This document shows, piece after piece, positions 51,835 to 60,602 of a stretch of DNA of 64,000 bases. Origin of the DNA: Opitutaceae bacterium (GTDB lineage Bacteria > Verrucomicrobiota > Verrucomicrobiia > Opitutales > Opitutaceae); contig JABIRI010000141.1 in the NCBI GenBank assembly GCA_018667915.1, positions 1-64,000 of the forward strand, given 5' to 3'. A program made the position numbers and the translations under genes. Under the pieces are notes generated by a model. It worked only from the letters and a program-made list of their open reading frames with translations, searched no databases and was not told the origin of the DNA. How positions within the stretch are numbered: the first letter of the stretch is position 1; each line of letters starts with the position of its first letter.

Positions 51835-51854
51835 GGACCGGACGGAGCCGGTCC
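51835..51854. repeat. Small palindrome GGACCGGacggagCCGGTCC
   Basis: Perfect 7-bp arms, directly following the long hairpin. Confidence 0.7.
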
Positions 51855-51864
51855 CTCCCTTTTA

Positions 51865-52341
51865 TCAACTCAAATCTTTGACCATACTGATGTCGGTGAC
51901 TTCGTAGCCGCAGGATTGGTAGAGGTGGTGGGCGACTTTGTTGGTCGCGAAGACGTGGAGGCCGAGCCGGGTGCAGCCGAGGCGTTTGGCTTCGATTTCG
52001 GCGAGTCTCATGAACTCGCGACCGTGGCCTTGACCGCGGTGCTCGGGGACGATTTCGATGTCGTAGAGCCACGCCAGTCCGGGCGGGCCGTCGGTGGCAA
52101 GACTGACCCAGATCCAGCCGATCAATTCCTGAGTATCTTTATTCTCGATACGGCGAATGTGGTGGCCGGTGGTTGTAAATCCGTTGGGCAGCAGGGTGGT
52201 GTTTTCGGCTTCGGCGCGGGCGAGGGCGGACGCTTCGCTCCAGGCGCCACTGGCTACTTTCTCACGGGAATACTCGCGGGCTTGATAGGTTTGCCAGGCG
52301 GAGAATTCGTCGGGGGATGGCTCGATGGCGATTAGGCGCAT
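51865..52341 (-). CDS. GNAT family N-acetyltransferase
   Basis: LYDIEIVPEHRGQGHGREFMRLAEIEAKRLGCTRLGLHVFATNKVAHHLYQSCGYEV. Confidence 0.92.
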   Translation of the reverse strand: MRLIAIEPSPDEFSAWQTYQAREYSREKVASGAWSEASALARAEAENTTLLPNGFTTTGHHIRRIENKDTQELIGWIWVSLATDGPPGLAWLYDIEIVPEHRGQGHGREFMRLAEIEAKRLGCTRLGLHVFATNKVAHHLYQSCGYEVTDISMVKDLS

Positions 52342-52443
52342 GGGTGGCGGGCTGGTGCTGCTGTGAGGCAGGATGGTTTACTCGCGCAATGACGCTAAGC
52401 TGGGTGGCAGGAGTTCTGAGAGGCAGGGATTTCGAGAAAGAGA

Positions 52444-52461
52444 ACGAATAAAGAGAAAGAT
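52444..52461. repeat. Solo terminus of the four-helix-bundle element family
   Basis: acgaataaagagaaagat differs at one of 18 positions from 42203-42220 (acgaataaagataaagat). Confidence 0.6.
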
Positions 52462-52498
52462 TCTCCTTCGTCCTCGGTTTTGCCGAGGCGAGGGAGGA

Positions 52499-52921
52499 CT
52501 ATGGCGCGAGGGGGCCGAATTGGCGTTCGAATTCTACGGGGAAGACGCCTTGGCCGGCGGGGGTGTATTCGCCTTCGAGTTTGCCGGATTCGGCGTTGTA
52601 TTGGAGCAGGTAGTAGGAGCCTTCGTAGCCGGTGTCGTTGAGGTCGATGCGGATTTGTAGGCGGCTGCCTCCGACGCGCCAGCGGGCACTCGCCACGCGG
52701 ATGGGTCGGGGGTTGAGGTAGGCGGCTTGGAGGATGCCGTTTGCTTCAACTTTGTTGATTTTCAAAACGTAACCTCCGTCGGGCCGAACCCAGGAGCCGT
52801 TTAGCACTTGGCCGGAAACGATATTGGCGGGGAGTTCCTCGCCGGGTTTGGCGGAGTCCTCGGCGAGGAGCAGAGTGCCGCTCATTCCGAAGAGCAGGGC
52901 GGCAAGAGTGAGCAGGCGCAT
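52499..52921 (-). CDS. Secreted hypothetical protein
   Basis: Signal peptide MRLLTLAALLFGMSGTLLLA; compact beta-rich 140 aa. Confidence 0.7.
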   Translation of the reverse strand: MRLLTLAALLFGMSGTLLLAEDSAKPGEELPANIVSGQVLNGSWVRPDGGYVLKINKVEANGILQAAYLNPRPIRVASARWRVGGSRLQIRIDLNDTGYEGSYYLLQYNAESGKLEGEYTPAGQGVFPVEFERQFGPLAP

Positions 52922-52989
52922 GAGTGCAAGGTGGGGTTGAGGGAAATTTGAACGTGCGATGAGTCACCTTGATTGAACAGGCTCCGGTT

Positions 52990-53478
52990 ATGCGATTATC
53001 TTTATGCCGGATGTGGGTGCTGTTGCTGGTGGCGGGTTTCGTCGGTTCCGCGAGTCTTTCTACGGCGGAGACTTCGACGGATGACGCAGCGTTTAAGCTC
53101 CCGCCAAAAGGTGGGCAGGTCTCTTTGGCGGAGATCAAAACGATCTGTGAGCATTATGGATTGATGTCACTCTGGGCCAAAATTGAAGCGGATCTACCGA
53201 CTAAGCCTTTTAAGAGCGATGGGTGCACCAGTTGGGTGGATAAGGTCAAAGGGCGGAGCATTTACTCGGCGTGCTTTTTGCACGACTTGAAGTATTGGGC
53301 GGGCTATCCGGGGGAGAAGGTCGAGCGGCTGGTGGCGGACGCGGAACTGATGATTGATGTCGCGCGAATTTTGGAGAGCACTCCGATGGCGGAGACGATG
53401 TATGCGGGAGTGCGGGTCGGGGGCACCGAGCACTTGGGGGCTAAATTCTCGTGGGGTTTTGGTCGCCAGGACGATTGA
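52990..53478 (+). CDS. Secreted small protein with PLA2-like C-x-x-H-D-x-x-Y motif
   Basis: Signal peptide; SDGCTSWVDKVKGRSIYSACFLHDLKYWAGYPGEKVERLVADAELM. Start 52969 or 52990. Confidence 0.6.
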   Translation: MRLSLCRMWVLLLVAGFVGSASLSTAETSTDDAAFKLPPKGGQVSLAEIKTICEHYGLMSLWAKIEADLPTKPFKSDGCTSWVDKVKGRSIYSACFLHDLKYWAGYPGEKVERLVADAELMIDVARILESTPMAETMYAGVRVGGTEHLGAKFSWGFGRQDD

Positions 53479-53492
53479 TCAACGCTTCGCTG

Positions 53493-54434
53493 ATGCTCAT
53501 GAAAATCTGTCGCGCGATCGTTTTTGGGTTTAGTTGTTGTTGGGCGATGATGGCCGCTGCGGCGCCACTTGAGGTGGTCGAAGACGTGAATCAGATTGTG
53601 ATCTCTCGCGGTCAGACTCCGGTTCTGACGTATCATAAGGCGGAGATGCCGCCGCCTCCGGGTGAAACGGAGTTGTTTCGGCGGAGTGGATTCATCCATC
53701 CGTTACATGCGCCCAATGGCGACGTGGTAACGTCCATTCATCCGGCCGATCACATCCATCATATGGGACTCTGGCATGCGTGGGTGAAAACGAAATGGCA
53801 GGGCGAGGAGATCGATTTTTGGAATCTCAAGGGTGGCCGCGGCACGGTGCGATTTGTTGAGGTCATTGATCGCAATAGTCTGGGATTCAAAGTGCGCCAG
53901 CAGCAGGTTGCTTTGGCGTATGAAGACCGCGCCGAAACGGTGGTGCTTGACGAAACCCTCGAAGTCTCGGTCACGAGTTCGGCTCAGGCCAACGTCATCG
54001 ATTACACGATCACCCAGACCAACGTTTCTGATGCCGTGTTGGAGCTACCGGCCTATCGTTATGGGGGAGGTATTACGTTTCGGGCCCCGGAAACGTGGGG
54101 TGAGCCCGACGATTCCTACGTCACGTCGACTGGCTTGGATCGGACTGAAGGTCACGCGACGCGAGGGGATTGGGTGGTGATGCATGGACCCACGGAGCAG
54201 GGGAGTGCTTCGGTCGTGATCATGGGCCACCCGACAAACCATGATGCGCCGCAGCGCATGCGCATCTGGCCGAAAGGGAAGGTATTTTTCAACTATGCGC
54301 CGACGCAGGAATTTGATTGGCGCATCGCGCCCGCTGAAACGGTGGTGTTGCGCTATCGGGTGGTGGTCGATAGTCATCGCTTGGTTTCCGCGGATGTTGC
54401 GCCGTGGTGGCGAGACTATGCGAAGATCGACTGA
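53493..54434 (+). CDS. PmoA-like / DUF6807-like secreted protein
   Basis: TYHKAEMPPPPGETELFRRSGFIHPLHAPNGDVVTSIHPADHIHHMGLWHAWVKTKW, HGPTEQGSASVVIMGHPTNHDAPQRMRIWPKGKVFFNYAPTQ. Confidence 0.8.
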   Translation: MLMKICRAIVFGFSCCWAMMAAAAPLEVVEDVNQIVISRGQTPVLTYHKAEMPPPPGETELFRRSGFIHPLHAPNGDVVTSIHPADHIHHMGLWHAWVKTKWQGEEIDFWNLKGGRGTVRFVEVIDRNSLGFKVRQQQVALAYEDRAETVVLDETLEVSVTSSAQANVIDYTITQTNVSDAVLELPAYRYGGGITFRAPETWGEPDDSYVTSTGLDRTEGHATRGDWVVMHGPTEQGSASVVIMGHPTNHDAPQRMRIWPKGKVFFNYAPTQEFDWRIAPAETVVLRYRVVVDSHRLVSADVAPWWRDYAKID

Positions 54435-54517
54435 ATGACTCGGCCGGTTATCATCGGGCTATAAGCATTTCTGGTGCCACGGTAGGAGGGTTTTTAGAGG
54501 AGAAATTCGGGAGATAT

Positions 54518-54530
54518 TGTAACGGTTACA
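54518..54530. promoter_or_regulatory. Operator-like palindrome TGTAACgGTTACA
   Basis: Perfect 6-bp arms; second related palindrome about 81 bp downstream. Confidence 0.5.
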
Positions 54531-54596
54531 TGAAATACTGGAGTGGGCGATAGCCCCATGATACCGGTGAGTCGCCGGGGTGGCAGGAGCCGCCAT

Positions 54597-54613
54597 TGTG
54601 TAACGGTTTCACA
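54597..54613. promoter_or_regulatory. Operator-like palindrome TGTGTAACgGTTTCACA
   Basis: 8-bp arms with one mismatch, about 150 bp upstream of the TonB receptor start. Confidence 0.5.
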
Positions 54614-54762
54614 GATGGCGATTCGAAGATCTGACCGTTTGAGGGCTTGTTAGCGTCATACCAGCCCCAGAAGTGATCCGCGGACTCAAATGTATTGGCC
54701 CATCGGTCGATGCATTTTGCCGCGATTTTGACTTAGACCCACCCCCTAGCACCACACCTCAC

Positions 54763-57450
54763 ATGAAAACTATTCATTCAACCCGACAGTCCATGTCTCG
54801 TTGCCACGGTCCGTTTATTCGCCGTGTTTTATCCATAGCCGCCGTATTTGCCGGTGGTTCTTTGCTCGCCCAAAATTCTAACGAAGAAGTGGTGGAGATG
54901 GAGGCCTTTAAAGTGAGCGGTTATCGCTCCGCGTTGGCCGATTCGCTCGATGCCAAGCGGCAGTCCGATCAGGTCTCAGACTCGATCATGGCCGAGGAAA
55001 TTGGCCAGTTCCCCGACACCAATTTGGCCGAGGCGATCCAACGCATCACCGGCGTTGCGATGACCCGTAACAACGGTGAAGGCGAAAAAGTCTCGGTGCG
55101 CGGACTTAATCCCAACTTCACTCGCGTCGAAATCAACGGTCGTTCCTCCATGGTGACGGTCGACGACTCCAGTCCGGAGCGTGATGCACAGTTATCCGTC
55201 TTTAATTCCGACCTCTACAACTCCATCGAAGTCATCAAGTCCCCCTCCGCTCGCGACGTTGAGGGCGGGATCGGCGGCACGGTGAAACTCAACACGTTTA
55301 AGCCGCTGCAAATCGGCAAGATGTCCTACGGTGGGGAGGTCAGTTACGCCACCAACGACTTCAAGGATTCCGATGAGCCGGGCTTCAGCGGATTCTATTC
55401 CAATATTTTTGCCGACGGCAAAGCCGGCTTCCTCGTTCAAGCTACCTATGAAGAGCGCGATCGCCGGGTTGATCGGGTTGAAAGCAATCAGGATTTCGAC
55501 ATTGTCGATACAGGCTTCCTGAAGGATGACTCGGACCCAGCCCAATTGGCATTGGTGGGATCAGCCTATCCGGAGCGCACGCGTTACTTCCAAAAGCGAG
55601 GAGACAATCCTCGTTTCAATCTTACCAGCACGCTGCAATTTCAACCCACCGAGGACTTGGAACTCTATATTGATGGTCTCATCTCGCGGGAAGAGCGCGA
55701 TGAGGACCGCTCGCGTATCCAAATGACATGGAGCCGTGGTGATCTCATTAGTGGTGTGGTTGATCCGGTTACCGGCACTCTGGTGCAGGCGACAATTGAC
55801 CGCCACCGGGTCGACCAAGATGCCTTGACCCGCATCACCGATGTGGAATCAACCGGTGTCACGGGTGGATTTGTATGGGATCGTGATTTACTGAAAATTT
55901 CCGGTGAGATTAGCATCTCCGAAGGTTCTGAGGATTGGTTCCAGTCCACCCTCCAAAGCCGAGTCAATCGTGATGGGGCGGGATCTTACGACATTCGGCC
56001 TGATCATATGATGCCGGCCATGACGACGCCGGGAATACTCCGCACGGCCGACAACATGGGAGTGCGGGCGTTGTTCCGCCAACATCGGATCATCAGCTAC
56101 GAAGAAGACGTGATGCGTCTTGATTTGGAGCGGGCGTTGGAAGGCGAGTTCTTTACTTCGGTGGAGGCGGGAATTCGGACCACGGATAACATCTTTGATC
56201 GCAAACAAGGCCGATCAAACTCCGCCACCTCGACCGGTGACATTGATTATGCCCGCGGGATTGAACCCGGTTGGGGACTGCAGGGTGATTTCGGCTTTGG
56301 CAAGGGTTCGACTGGTTTCCCCACTAATTGGGTGATGGCCAATCCAGATGCGCTTATTGAGCAATACCCTCTGGAAGACACGGTTATCCCATTTAATAAC
56401 GAACGAGTTTACACGGTGGAGGAAGATACTACGGCGCTCTACTTCATGGCCAACTTTGCCGAGAGTTTTGGCAACAGTCGTGTTCGCGGTAACATCGGGG
56501 TGCGCTACGTCGATACGAAGGCGGGTGGTATCGGCAATATCAATGCCGAGTCCAATGCCGGTGATGTCGTGGTCGTCGGTGAGCCGACCACGCTCGACCA
56601 AGACTATTCCGAGCTGTTGCCTTCGCTCAATCTGATCCTGTCGCCCGATGATCCTCAGGCTCCCTATCAGGTGCGTCTCGCCGCCTCCAAGGCCATGACT
56701 CGCCCGACGGTGGGTGAAATGAGCCCGGTGGTAATCGTCAGCGAACCAGATGGAGAAATCGAACGCGGTAATCCGTCGCTTGATCCGTTCTCGGCGTGGC
56801 AATACGACCTCGGCATCGAGACCTACTTTGGCGAAAACGACGAGGGAATGTTCGCCATCACGGGCTTTATTAAAGATGTGGAGAGTTTCATTGTTCCGAC
56901 TTCCTTCAATGAGACCGTTGGATTTCCGAGTGCGGGAATTCCGTCCCAAACCTTCCAGGTCGACACCTTCAAGAATGGTGGCACCGCCGACATCAAAGGC
57001 GTGGAGATGAGTTTCCAGACTCCGTTCACATTCTTGCCCGCTCCGCTGAGTGACTTTGGCACGATGATCAATTACACGTTCATTGACTCGGAATTTATCG
57101 ATGAGAATGGGAATTCAAACCCCTTCCCCGGCACCTCGGAAAACACCTACAACATTGTGCTCTTTTACGAGAAGGGCGGGTTCTCCACTCGGTTCGCTTA
57201 CAACTTCCGGGATGACTACCTGCTGGTTCCATCGGCCGCCGCCAACGGCATGAACAATGAATTCACCGAAGGCGTCGGCCGCCTCGATATTGGTCTACGC
57301 TATCGTTGGGACAGCGGTTTCAAAGTTTCAGTTGATCTCATCAACGTGACCGAGGAGCAGGACTACATCTACTACGATGTGTTCGACCGCCTGGAGCAGC
57401 TCACGATGGAGAGCATGCAGATCAATGTCAGTTTCGGTTACAAATTCTAG
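54763..57450 (+). CDS. TonB-dependent receptor (TIGR01782-like)
   Basis: Signal peptide, plug domain (SDSIMAEEIGQFPDTNLAEAIQRITGVAMTRNNGEGEKVSVRGLNPNFTRVEINGR), C-terminal beta-strand ending in F. Confidence 0.93.
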   Translation: MKTIHSTRQSMSRCHGPFIRRVLSIAAVFAGGSLLAQNSNEEVVEMEAFKVSGYRSALADSLDAKRQSDQVSDSIMAEEIGQFPDTNLAEAIQRITGVAMTRNNGEGEKVSVRGLNPNFTRVEINGRSSMVTVDDSSPERDAQLSVFNSDLYNSIEVIKSPSARDVEGGIGGTVKLNTFKPLQIGKMSYGGEVSYATNDFKDSDEPGFSGFYSNIFADGKAGFLVQATYEERDRRVDRVESNQDFDIVDTGFLKDDSDPAQLALVGSAYPERTRYFQKRGDNPRFNLTSTLQFQPTEDLELYIDGLISREERDEDRSRIQMTWSRGDLISGVVDPVTGTLVQATIDRHRVDQDALTRITDVESTGVTGGFVWDRDLLKISGEISISEGSEDWFQSTLQSRVNRDGAGSYDIRPDHMMPAMTTPGILRTADNMGVRALFRQHRIISYEEDVMRLDLERALEGEFFTSVEAGIRTTDNIFDRKQGRSNSATSTGDIDYARGIEPGWGLQGDFGFGKGSTGFPTNWVMANPDALIEQYPLEDTVIPFNNERVYTVEEDTTALYFMANFAESFGNSRVRGNIGVRYVDTKAGGIGNINAESNAGDVVVVGEPTTLDQDYSELLPSLNLILSPDDPQAPYQVRLAASKAMTRPTVGEMSPVVIVSEPDGEIERGNPSLDPFSAWQYDLGIETYFGENDEGMFAITGFIKDVESFIVPTSFNETVGFPSAGIPSQTFQVDTFKNGGTADIKGVEMSFQTPFTFLPAPLSDFGTMINYTFIDSEFIDENGNSNPFPGTSENTYNIVLFYEKGGFSTRFAYNFRDDYLLVPSAAANGMNNEFTEGVGRLDIGLRYRWDSGFKVSVDLINVTEEQDYIYYDVFDRLEQLTMESMQINVSFGYKF

Positions 57451-57478
57451 TTATTCATAGGTCAGTTCAAGAGTAGGA

Positions 57479-57507
57479 ACGATGGCCCGCGATTTGTGGG
57501 CCATCGT
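57479..57507 (+). terminator. Hairpin terminator downstream of the TonB receptor gene
   Basis: ACGATGGCCC-gcgatttgt-GGGCCATCGT, perfect 10-bp stem followed by a short T-rich tract. Confidence 0.7.
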
Positions 57508-57590
57508 CATTTGCCTCCGGTCGGACCGACCGGTTTCGAATAACGTTCGATTTACACCCGCTGATTTCTCGTCGATAACTTTACTCAATT

Positions 57591-58964
57591 ATGCCCCCAA
57601 TAACGTCTGCCCCCGTCCCTAGTCGCCGTGACTTTATGAAGACCTCCGCTGTCGCGGCCGGTCTCATGGCTGCGCCAAACTTTATCCGTGCTCAGCAGAG
57701 TGACTCTCCCGCCAACAAACTGAACATCGCCTGCATCGGAGTAGGCGGCAAAGGTAAGGGCGATGTCCGCGATGCGTCCTACCACGGCAACATCGTGGCG
57801 CTCTGCGACGTCGACCTCGAAGGTGACGCCGCCGAACGGATCGTGGATTTTCCCGGCGTCCCCGTTTTCACCGACTACCGGGAGATGTTCGACAAGATGG
57901 GCAACGAGATCGACGCGGTCACGGTTACGACTCCCGACCACACCCACTACCCGGCCGTGATGATGGCGATGGCATTGGGTAAACACGTCTTTTCGCAAAA
58001 ACCCCTCACCAACTCGATCTGGGAAGCCCGCCAACTCCTCCTCGCTTCGCGCCACTACGGCGTCGTTACCCAAATGGGCATCCAGGGGCACACCTTCCAG
58101 GGTATGCGCATCATGCGCGAATGGCTCGAAGCCGACGCGATCGGTGATGTTGAACAGGTGCGATACTGGACCAATCGTCCGATCTGGCCTCAAGGTCCCG
58201 AAGTCGACTACGCACCGACCGCGAATCCACGCGGCGTGAATTGGGATATGTGGCAAGGATCGGTGGCGGAGGATCGGCCCTTCAGCGACGGACTCCACCC
58301 CAAGAAGTGGCGCGCCTCGTGGGAATACGGCTGCGGAGCGCTCGGCGACATCGGGTGCCATCTTTTTGATGCCGCCTTCTGGGCCCTCGATCTGGGTATT
58401 CCCGACGAAGTGGTCGTCGATGCCGTATCGGATTTCACCGAATTGTCCGCTCCCGCCAGTTCCGTGCTACGTTATAAGTTCAGCCGCAATCGATCCGGCG
58501 ACAAAATCAAGCCCGTCGAGTTCCTCTGGTCGGATGGTGGTCTCAAACCGACTCGTCCGGAAGAGTTGGCCGAAGGCGTGAATCTCCACGAACAGTTTGG
58601 CCAGATTCTCCATGGGTCGAAGGGCACGATCTATTCGCCAGGAGGATACTGTGAAAGTCTGCGGCTGCTGCCCGAGGAGGCCATGCGGTCCTTCAAGCGC
58701 CCGGCCAAGAAATACCCGCGCGTCAAAGGTGGTCCGATCCAAGAGTGGGTTGAGGCGATCAAAAATGGCACCCAACCGGGCGCCAACTTTGAGTATGCCT
58801 CGCGCCTCACCGAGGTTGTCCTGTTGGGCAATCTGGCCATCCGTCTCGGCAAGCCGATCAAATGGGATTCGGAAAATCTCAAAGTCATCGGCGCGCCGGA
58901 AGCCGACGCCATGATCCGCCGCGAATATCGCGAAGGTTGGGAGTTTCCTATCTTCAAGGCGTAG
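57591..58964 (+). CDS. Gfo/Idh/MocA family oxidoreductase
   Basis: Tat-type N-terminus SRRDFMKTSAVAAGLMAAPNFIRAQ, LNIACIGVGGKGKGDVRDA, GKHVFSQKPLTNSIWEARQL. Confidence 0.93.
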   Translation: MPPITSAPVPSRRDFMKTSAVAAGLMAAPNFIRAQQSDSPANKLNIACIGVGGKGKGDVRDASYHGNIVALCDVDLEGDAAERIVDFPGVPVFTDYREMFDKMGNEIDAVTVTTPDHTHYPAVMMAMALGKHVFSQKPLTNSIWEARQLLLASRHYGVVTQMGIQGHTFQGMRIMREWLEADAIGDVEQVRYWTNRPIWPQGPEVDYAPTANPRGVNWDMWQGSVAEDRPFSDGLHPKKWRASWEYGCGALGDIGCHLFDAAFWALDLGIPDEVVVDAVSDFTELSAPASSVLRYKFSRNRSGDKIKPVEFLWSDGGLKPTRPEELAEGVNLHEQFGQILHGSKGTIYSPGGYCESLRLLPEEAMRSFKRPAKKYPRVKGGPIQEWVEAIKNGTQPGANFEYASRLTEVVLLGNLAIRLGKPIKWDSENLKVIGAPEADAMIRREYREGWEFPIFKA

Positions 58965-59009
58965 CAGTTGGGGTTGGAGCCTCCACAAAACGCGTCCAGC
59001 TTCGCAAAA

Positions 59010-59093
59010 AGGTAGGGCGTGCTCGCCGAGCGCGCCGATCGGTGGAGTGGCCCAACCGGGTGAAACGGCGGTTTCGCCGAAACCGCCCTACCT
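59010..59093. repeat. BIME-like pair of REP palindromes in inverted orientation
   Basis: AGGTAGGGCG at 59010-59019 and CGCCCTACCT at 59084-59093, each followed/preceded by its own small palindrome (GTGCTCGCCGAGCGC; GGTTTCGCCGAAACC-like). Confidence 0.7.
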
Positions 59094-59311
59094 CGAGTCG
59101 GACAACTCGTGTTCGGGGGCAACAGCTCCGGCCTCAGAGAGACCGGCTACAACCGCAGAGACTCGACTCACGAGTCGGTGAAATTTCACGGCTTTCCTTA
59201 ACTGGGAAAGGAGCTTTGGGCTGGAAGGACCACGCCTGTTTGCGGTAGTGATTGAGCTGCGTAGGGTTTGCTGCCTCGCACTCGAACACCCCGTCGAACC
59301 ACCCCTTACCC

Positions 59312-60583
59312 ATGAAAAACGCCACCAATCTAAATCGTAGACAGTTTTTGCGCGGCGCTGGCGGACTGATGGCGCTGCCGTTCCTGAGCTCGATGCCACT
59401 CCCCGTTAAGGCAGCCAAACCACTCGCGGAGGCCCGTAAACGGCTGGTCTGTGTGGGCACGTTCCTTGGGATGTATCCCGGCGAATGGCATCCTGAAGCG
59501 GGCTCCACCTGTGTGCCCAAACTGCTCGAGCCACTCATGGAGCACCGCAACGAATTTACCGTCGTCTCCGGGGTCGATCACGGGATCAACGGCGGACACA
59601 AGGGCACGCCGTCATTCCTGTCCGGGGTATATCAACCGGAATTTATTGGCGAATCGGTGATGGTGCGTAACCAGATCACCCTCGATCAACTGGCGGCCAA
59701 GCAGCTCAGCGTAAACAGCCGCTTCCACTCCCTCCAACTTGGCGCGTCCGAAGGTAAACCTTCCCAGACCCTTTCGTGGGACGAAAACGGCGTGCCTCTT
59801 TTACCTGAAGCCGACCCGGTAAAGGCGTTCCAACGGCTATTTGTCGATGACCTGAATCCAGCCGCAGCCGATCGTGCGATGGGGTTTCAGCGCAGTGTGC
59901 TCGATATGGTCGCGGATGATGCGAAGGCCCTCCAAAAGGAAATCGATTACGAAGATCGGCAAAAGGTGGACGCCTACTTCTCCTCCATTCGCGACGTGGA
60001 AAAACGCATCGAGCGGCAGCAGCAGTGGATCAACACGCCCCGGCCCGAAGTGCCTCCTCTCCTCGAGCGTCCGACCACCTTTCACGAAAACCTGGACATC
60101 ATGTTCGAGCTGGTTGCCTTGGCGCTACAACACGACTCCACCCGCGTCGCTTCGGTAGAGCTGCCCGCCGGCGGTCTCCCCATCACGCTCGGAGGTGAAC
60201 AACTATCCGGTTACCATGGCCAATCCCATCACGGTAAAGACCCCGAAGTGGTGAACGAACTCGTGCGTATCGAACAAATGCATACGCGCTCCCTGTCGAA
60301 GTTCATCACTCGCCTCAAAGGCATCGATGACGGTGGGGCGAGCTTGTTTGACCGCACGCAAGTTCTCTTCGGCAGTGGTTTGGGCAACGGTAGTTCTCAC
60401 TCGAACAAAAACCTGCCCGTGCTCGTCGCGGGAGGAGATCTCAACCACACCGGTGCGGATCTGATTTTCGAGCCTGGCTCTACGCCCTTGAGCAATGTGT
60501 TTGTGACCATGCTGCAGGGGTTGGGTATCGACCAAGACCGTTTCGCCGCGAGCACCGGCAATATCAATAACGAGTTGGGTTAA
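59312..60583 (+). CDS. DUF1552 domain-containing protein
   Basis: Tat-like N-terminus NLNRRQFLRGAGGLMALPFLSSMPL; GVDHGINGGHKGTPSFLSG; LFGSGLGNGSSHSNKNLPVLVAGG. Confidence 0.9.
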   Translation: MKNATNLNRRQFLRGAGGLMALPFLSSMPLPVKAAKPLAEARKRLVCVGTFLGMYPGEWHPEAGSTCVPKLLEPLMEHRNEFTVVSGVDHGINGGHKGTPSFLSGVYQPEFIGESVMVRNQITLDQLAAKQLSVNSRFHSLQLGASEGKPSQTLSWDENGVPLLPEADPVKAFQRLFVDDLNPAAADRAMGFQRSVLDMVADDAKALQKEIDYEDRQKVDAYFSSIRDVEKRIERQQQWINTPRPEVPPLLERPTTFHENLDIMFELVALALQHDSTRVASVELPAGGLPITLGGEQLSGYHGQSHHGKDPEVVNELVRIEQMHTRSLSKFITRLKGIDDGGASLFDRTQVLFGSGLGNGSSHSNKNLPVLVAGGDLNHTGADLIFEPGSTPLSNVFVTMLQGLGIDQDRFAASTGNINNELG

Positions 60584-60602
60584 TATCCCTGACGACGTTG
60601 CT

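Noticed and set aside
52472-52488. Hairpin CCTCGGttttgCCGAGG as terminator of the 52499 gene
   Set aside because: Correct position but no T-run on the minus strand; too weak to call.
57585-58361. 258-aa ORF on the minus strand
   Set aside because: Antisense to the well-supported Gfo/Idh/MocA gene.
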